From: Catellatospora methionotrophica
GTDB taxonomy: Bacteria; Actinomycetota; Actinomycetes; Mycobacteriales; Micromonosporaceae
Assembly: GCF_011297335.1 (NCBI RefSeq)
Contig: NZ_JAAOTJ010000012.1
Span: 124,001-188,000, forward strand
Length of the DNA: 64,000 bases
Reading direction: 5' to 3'
Part shown: piece after piece, positions 61,643-64,000 of the stretch
Numbering within the stretch: position 1 is the first letter of the stretch
Layout: each line of letters opens with the position of its first letter
Made by a program: the position numbers and the translations under genes
Notes under the pieces: model-generated
What the model was told of the DNA's origin: nothing
The model's database searches: none
What the model saw: the letters and a program-made list of their open reading frames with translations, nothing else

Positions 61643-63538
61643 ATGACCACGACCGTCACCGCTCCGACGGCGGCACCCCCGCCGCCGTCCCGCCGCCGCG
61701 TCCGGCTGCTCGCCGCGGGCCTGGTGCTCCTGCTCGCCGCTGCCGCCGCCGTCTACTGGTTCACCAGGGACACCGACGACGGCGCGTACGACCCTGACGC
61801 GCCCTACCTCGACGCCTCCCGCCCGGTCGCCGAGCGGGTCGACGACCTGCTGGGCCGGATGACCCTCGACGAGAAGATCGGCCAGATGACCCAGGCCGAG
61901 CGCCGCGAGGTGGTCGGAAGCGACGTCACCGCTTACGCGCTGGGCTCCCTGCTGTCCGGCGGCGGTTCGGTGCCGTCCGACAACAGCCCGCAGGGCTGGG
62001 CCGACATGTACGACGGCTTCCAGCACGAGGCCCTGGCCACCCGCCTGCGCATCCCGATGATCTACGGCGTGGACGCCGTGCACGGCCACAACAACGTGCG
62101 CGGCGCGACGATCTTCCCGCACAACATCGGCCTGGGTGCGGCCCGCGACCCGCAGCTGGCCCGCCGGATCGGCGAGGCGGTCGCCACCGAGGTGACCGCG
62201 ACCGGCCTGGACTGGGACTTCGCGCCGTGCGTGTGCGTGGCCCGCGACGTCCGCTGGGGGCGCACCTACGAGTCCTTCGGCGAGGACCCCGAGATCGCGT
62301 CGGCGATGACCACGATCGTGACCGGGTTGCAGGGCGAGAAGCTGGGCGGCCCGAACTCGGTGCTGGCCACCGCCAAGCACTACGTCGGCGACGGCGGCAC
62401 CCTGGGCGGCAAGGACCAGGGCGACGCGCAGATCTCCGAGGAGGAGCTGCGCAAGGTCCACCTGCCGCCGTTCCGGGCAGCGGTCAAGGCGGGCGTCGGC
62501 TCGGTGATGGTCTCGTTCAGCTCGTTCAACGGCGAGAAACTGCACGGCCACCGCTACCTGATCACCGACGTGCTCAAGGGTGAGCTGGGCTTCACCGGCT
62601 TCGTGGTCTCCGACTGGAACGCCATCGACCAGCTGGACGGCGTACGCGACGCGTTCACCCCGGCCGAGGTCAGCGCGGCGATCAACGCGGGCATCGACAT
62701 GGTGATGGTGCCCGAGCGCTGGCGCGAGTTCATCGGCGTGCTGCGCGACGAGGTCAACACGGGCACCGTGCCGATGGCGCGCATCGACGACGCCAACCGG
62801 CGCATCCTGACCAAGAAGTTCGAGCTGGGCCTGTTCGAGCACCCGCTCGCCGACCGTGCCCAGTTCGACAAGGTCGGGTCGGCCGCGCACCGGGAACTGG
62901 CGCGGGAGGCCGTACGCAAGTCGCAGGTGCTGCTCAAGAACACCGGCGGCATCCTGCCCCTGAAGCCGAAGACCGGCAAGGTGTTCGTGGCGGGCCGCAA
63001 CGCCGACGACATCGGCAACCAGTCCGGCGGCTGGACGCTGAGCTGGCAGGGCAGTTCGGGCGCGATCACCGAGGGCACCACGATCCTGCAGGGCGTCAAG
63101 GAGGCCGTCGAGCCCGGCGGCACGGTGACCTACAGCGCCGACGGCTCCGGGCTGACCCGCGACTACGACGTGGCCATCGCGGTGATCGGCGAGACGCCGT
63201 ACGCCGAGTACGAGGGCGACCGGCCGGACGGGGTCAAGCTCGACCAGGTCGACCTGGACACCCTCGCCACGCTGCGCAAGTCCGGCGTGCCGGTGGTGGT
63301 CGTGCTGGTCTCCGGCCGCCCCGTCGACGTGAGCGCGCAACTGCCGCAGGTGCGGGCGCTGGTGGCCGCGTGGCTGCCCGGCACCGAGGGCGCGGGCGTG
63401 GCCGACGTGCTGTTCGGCGCGTACGCCCCGACCGGCAAGCTGCCGATGTCCTGGCCCGCGAACGCGGCGCAGGAACCGGTGAACCACGGCGACGGCAAGA
63501 CGCCGCTGTTCGCGTACGGCTTCGGCCTGACCTACTGA
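61643..63538 (+). CDS. GH3 beta-glucosidase-like enzyme, membrane-anchored or secreted
   Basis: 631 residues. An N-terminal hydrophobic segment (LLAAGLVLLLAAAAAVYWFT) is a signal anchor or signal peptide. The GH3 (alpha/beta)8 domain has the substrate-binding ATAKHYVGDGG and the nucleophile Asp in FVVSDWNAIDQL (Asp324). The (alpha/beta)6 domain follows (QVLLKNTGGILPLKPKTGKV) and the protein ends at the GFGLTY that normally precedes an FnIII-like domain, which is absent. It should release glucose or xylose from the non-reducing end. GGAAGG precedes the ATG. Confidence 0.92.
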   Translation: MTTTVTAPTAAPPPPSRRRVRLLAAGLVLLLAAAAAVYWFTRDTDDGAYDPDAPYLDASRPVAERVDDLLGRMTLDEKIGQMTQAERREVVGSDVTAYALGSLLSGGGSVPSDNSPQGWADMYDGFQHEALATRLRIPMIYGVDAVHGHNNVRGATIFPHNIGLGAARDPQLARRIGEAVATEVTATGLDWDFAPCVCVARDVRWGRTYESFGEDPEIASAMTTIVTGLQGEKLGGPNSVLATAKHYVGDGGTLGGKDQGDAQISEEELRKVHLPPFRAAVKAGVGSVMVSFSSFNGEKLHGHRYLITDVLKGELGFTGFVVSDWNAIDQLDGVRDAFTPAEVSAAINAGIDMVMVPERWREFIGVLRDEVNTGTVPMARIDDANRRILTKKFELGLFEHPLADRAQFDKVGSAAHRELAREAVRKSQVLLKNTGGILPLKPKTGKVFVAGRNADDIGNQSGGWTLSWQGSSGAITEGTTILQGVKEAVEPGGTVTYSADGSGLTRDYDVAIAVIGETPYAEYEGDRPDGVKLDQVDLDTLATLRKSGVPVVVVLVSGRPVDVSAQLPQVRALVAAWLPGTEGAGVADVLFGAYAPTGKLPMSWPANAAQEPVNHGDGKTPLFAYGFGLTY

Positions 63539-63543
63539 CCGGT

Positions 63544-63604
63544 CCCGGCGATCTCGCGCACGGCGCGGACGCGGCTCGTCTCAGGCGGGTGCGAGATCGC
63601 CGGG
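63544..63604. terminator. Hairpin terminator overlapping the AI-2E gene end
   Basis: CCCGGCGATCTCGC (63544-63557) and GCGAGATCGCCGGG (63591-63604) pair perfectly. The right arm lies inside the 3' end of the convergent AI-2E-type gene. Confidence 0.6.
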
Positions 63605-64000
63605 CCCCTCGCCGGGCCCCTCGCCGGGCCCCTCGTCGGGCTCGGCGGCGGGCGGGCCGCCGTCGCGGCGGGCGCGCAGCAGTTCGAACGTGTGCTGGAT
63701 GATGGCGGCGGCGGGGGCGGCCAGCATGACGCCGAGGATGCCCGCGATCAGGCCGCCGACGACCGTGGCCAGCAGGATCGTCAGCGGGCGCATGCGCAGC
63801 GCGGCCCCGTACGCGAAGGGCTGGAGCATGGTCTGCAGCGTGCCGTTGGCCAGGAACACGACCACCATCATGATCACCGCGGTCTTCACGCCGCCCGACG
63901 CCAGCGCGATGAGCACCGCGTACGCCCCGGCCACCCACGCGCCCAGGTAGGGCACGTAGTTGCCGAGCAGCGTGATGATGATCAGAGTGGCGATCAGCGG
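63581..64000 (-). CDS. AI-2E-family transporter (5' end outside window)
   Basis: The frame is open through the right edge; the last 139 residues are present. The segment LLGNYVPYLGAWVAGAYAVL and the following helices, ending TFELLRARRDG, are typical of the AI-2E/YdiK permease C terminus. The tail holds three EGPG repeats encoded by three exact 12-base units (63599-63634), a likely slippage product. The transported substrate is unknown; many members are Na+/H+ antiporters. Confidence 0.85.
   Translation of the reverse strand, partial: PLIATLIIITLLGNYVPYLGAWVAGAYAVLIALASGGVKTAVIMMVVVFLANGTLQTMLQPFAYGAALRMRPLTILLATVVGGLIAGILGVMLAAPAAAIIQHTFELLRARRDGGPPAAEPDEGPGEGPGEGPGDLAPA

Noticed and set aside
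61085-63487. An 800-codon frame antisense to the GH3 gene
   Set aside because: Low-complexity His/Gln/Ala/Arg/Val text with no domain; the plus strand has all GH3 motifs.

Overview
The window comes from the chromosome of a very G+C-rich actinomycete. Secreted multi-domain plant-polysaccharide enzymes with discoidin, CBM2 and fibronectin modules, a SigE-type sigma factor, many GTG starts and many apparently leaderless genes fit a Micromonosporaceae-like soil organism best. That placement is inferred from gene content, not from a marker gene. I saw no rRNA, tRNA, CRISPR array, transposase or integrase.

Layout. 0-5 kb: end of a winged-helix (AlkZ-like) gene, then a giant secreted propeller/HYDIN-like/discoidin protein. 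5.4-8.2 kb: a P450 with an unusual I helix, a decayed acyl-adenylate ligase tail, a tiny ORF and an orphan Rossmann dehydrogenase, probably the relic of a biosynthetic locus. 8.4-14.4 kb: assorted single genes (quinone-oxidoreductase-like MDR, phytase-like esterase, SseB-like protein, phospholipase D-like protein). 14.5-22.3 kb: a sugar-use locus in which a LacI regulator with two palindromic operators controls an FAD oxidoreductase, an ABC sugar importer and an acetyl-xylan-esterase-like enzyme, and faces a secreted GH43-like propeller protein. 22.5-32.5 kb: small regulator/target units (ArsR+VOC, TetR facing SDR+MBL, GntR+ABC facing an MFS pump) with readable operators. 32.8-35.4 kb: a sigma factor with a membrane partner, and a secreted I36-CHAP protein. 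35.6-37.7 kb: small genes facing an XRE regulator. 37.8-42.3 kb: rhamnogalacturonan lyase, then a less G+C-rich S1 protease and a lipoprotein. 43-48 kb: a three-gene ABC-2 exporter, an alcohol dehydrogenase, a small HhH-like protein and a kinase-fold protein. 48.4-54.4 kb: a GH71/99-like secreted enzyme with two discoidin domains, ArsR+SRPBCC, a BBE-like flavoenzyme and an LLM flavoenzyme. 54.5-64 kb: FUSC membrane protein, TolB-like+MFS pair, DNRLRE-phosphoesterase, GH3 beta-glucosidase and the end of an AI-2E-type permease.

Two themes link the genes. One is outside-the-cell breakdown of plant cell wall (PL11, GH3, GH43-like, GH71/99-like, esterase) with import of the products. The other is compact autoregulated units whose palindromes overlap -10 elements, often with leaderless mRNAs. 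Between genes lie unusually long near-perfect hairpins. Three share a GATCGCTGTTT core and have only wobble-preserving arm differences, so they look like a dispersed repeat family rather than ordinary terminators.
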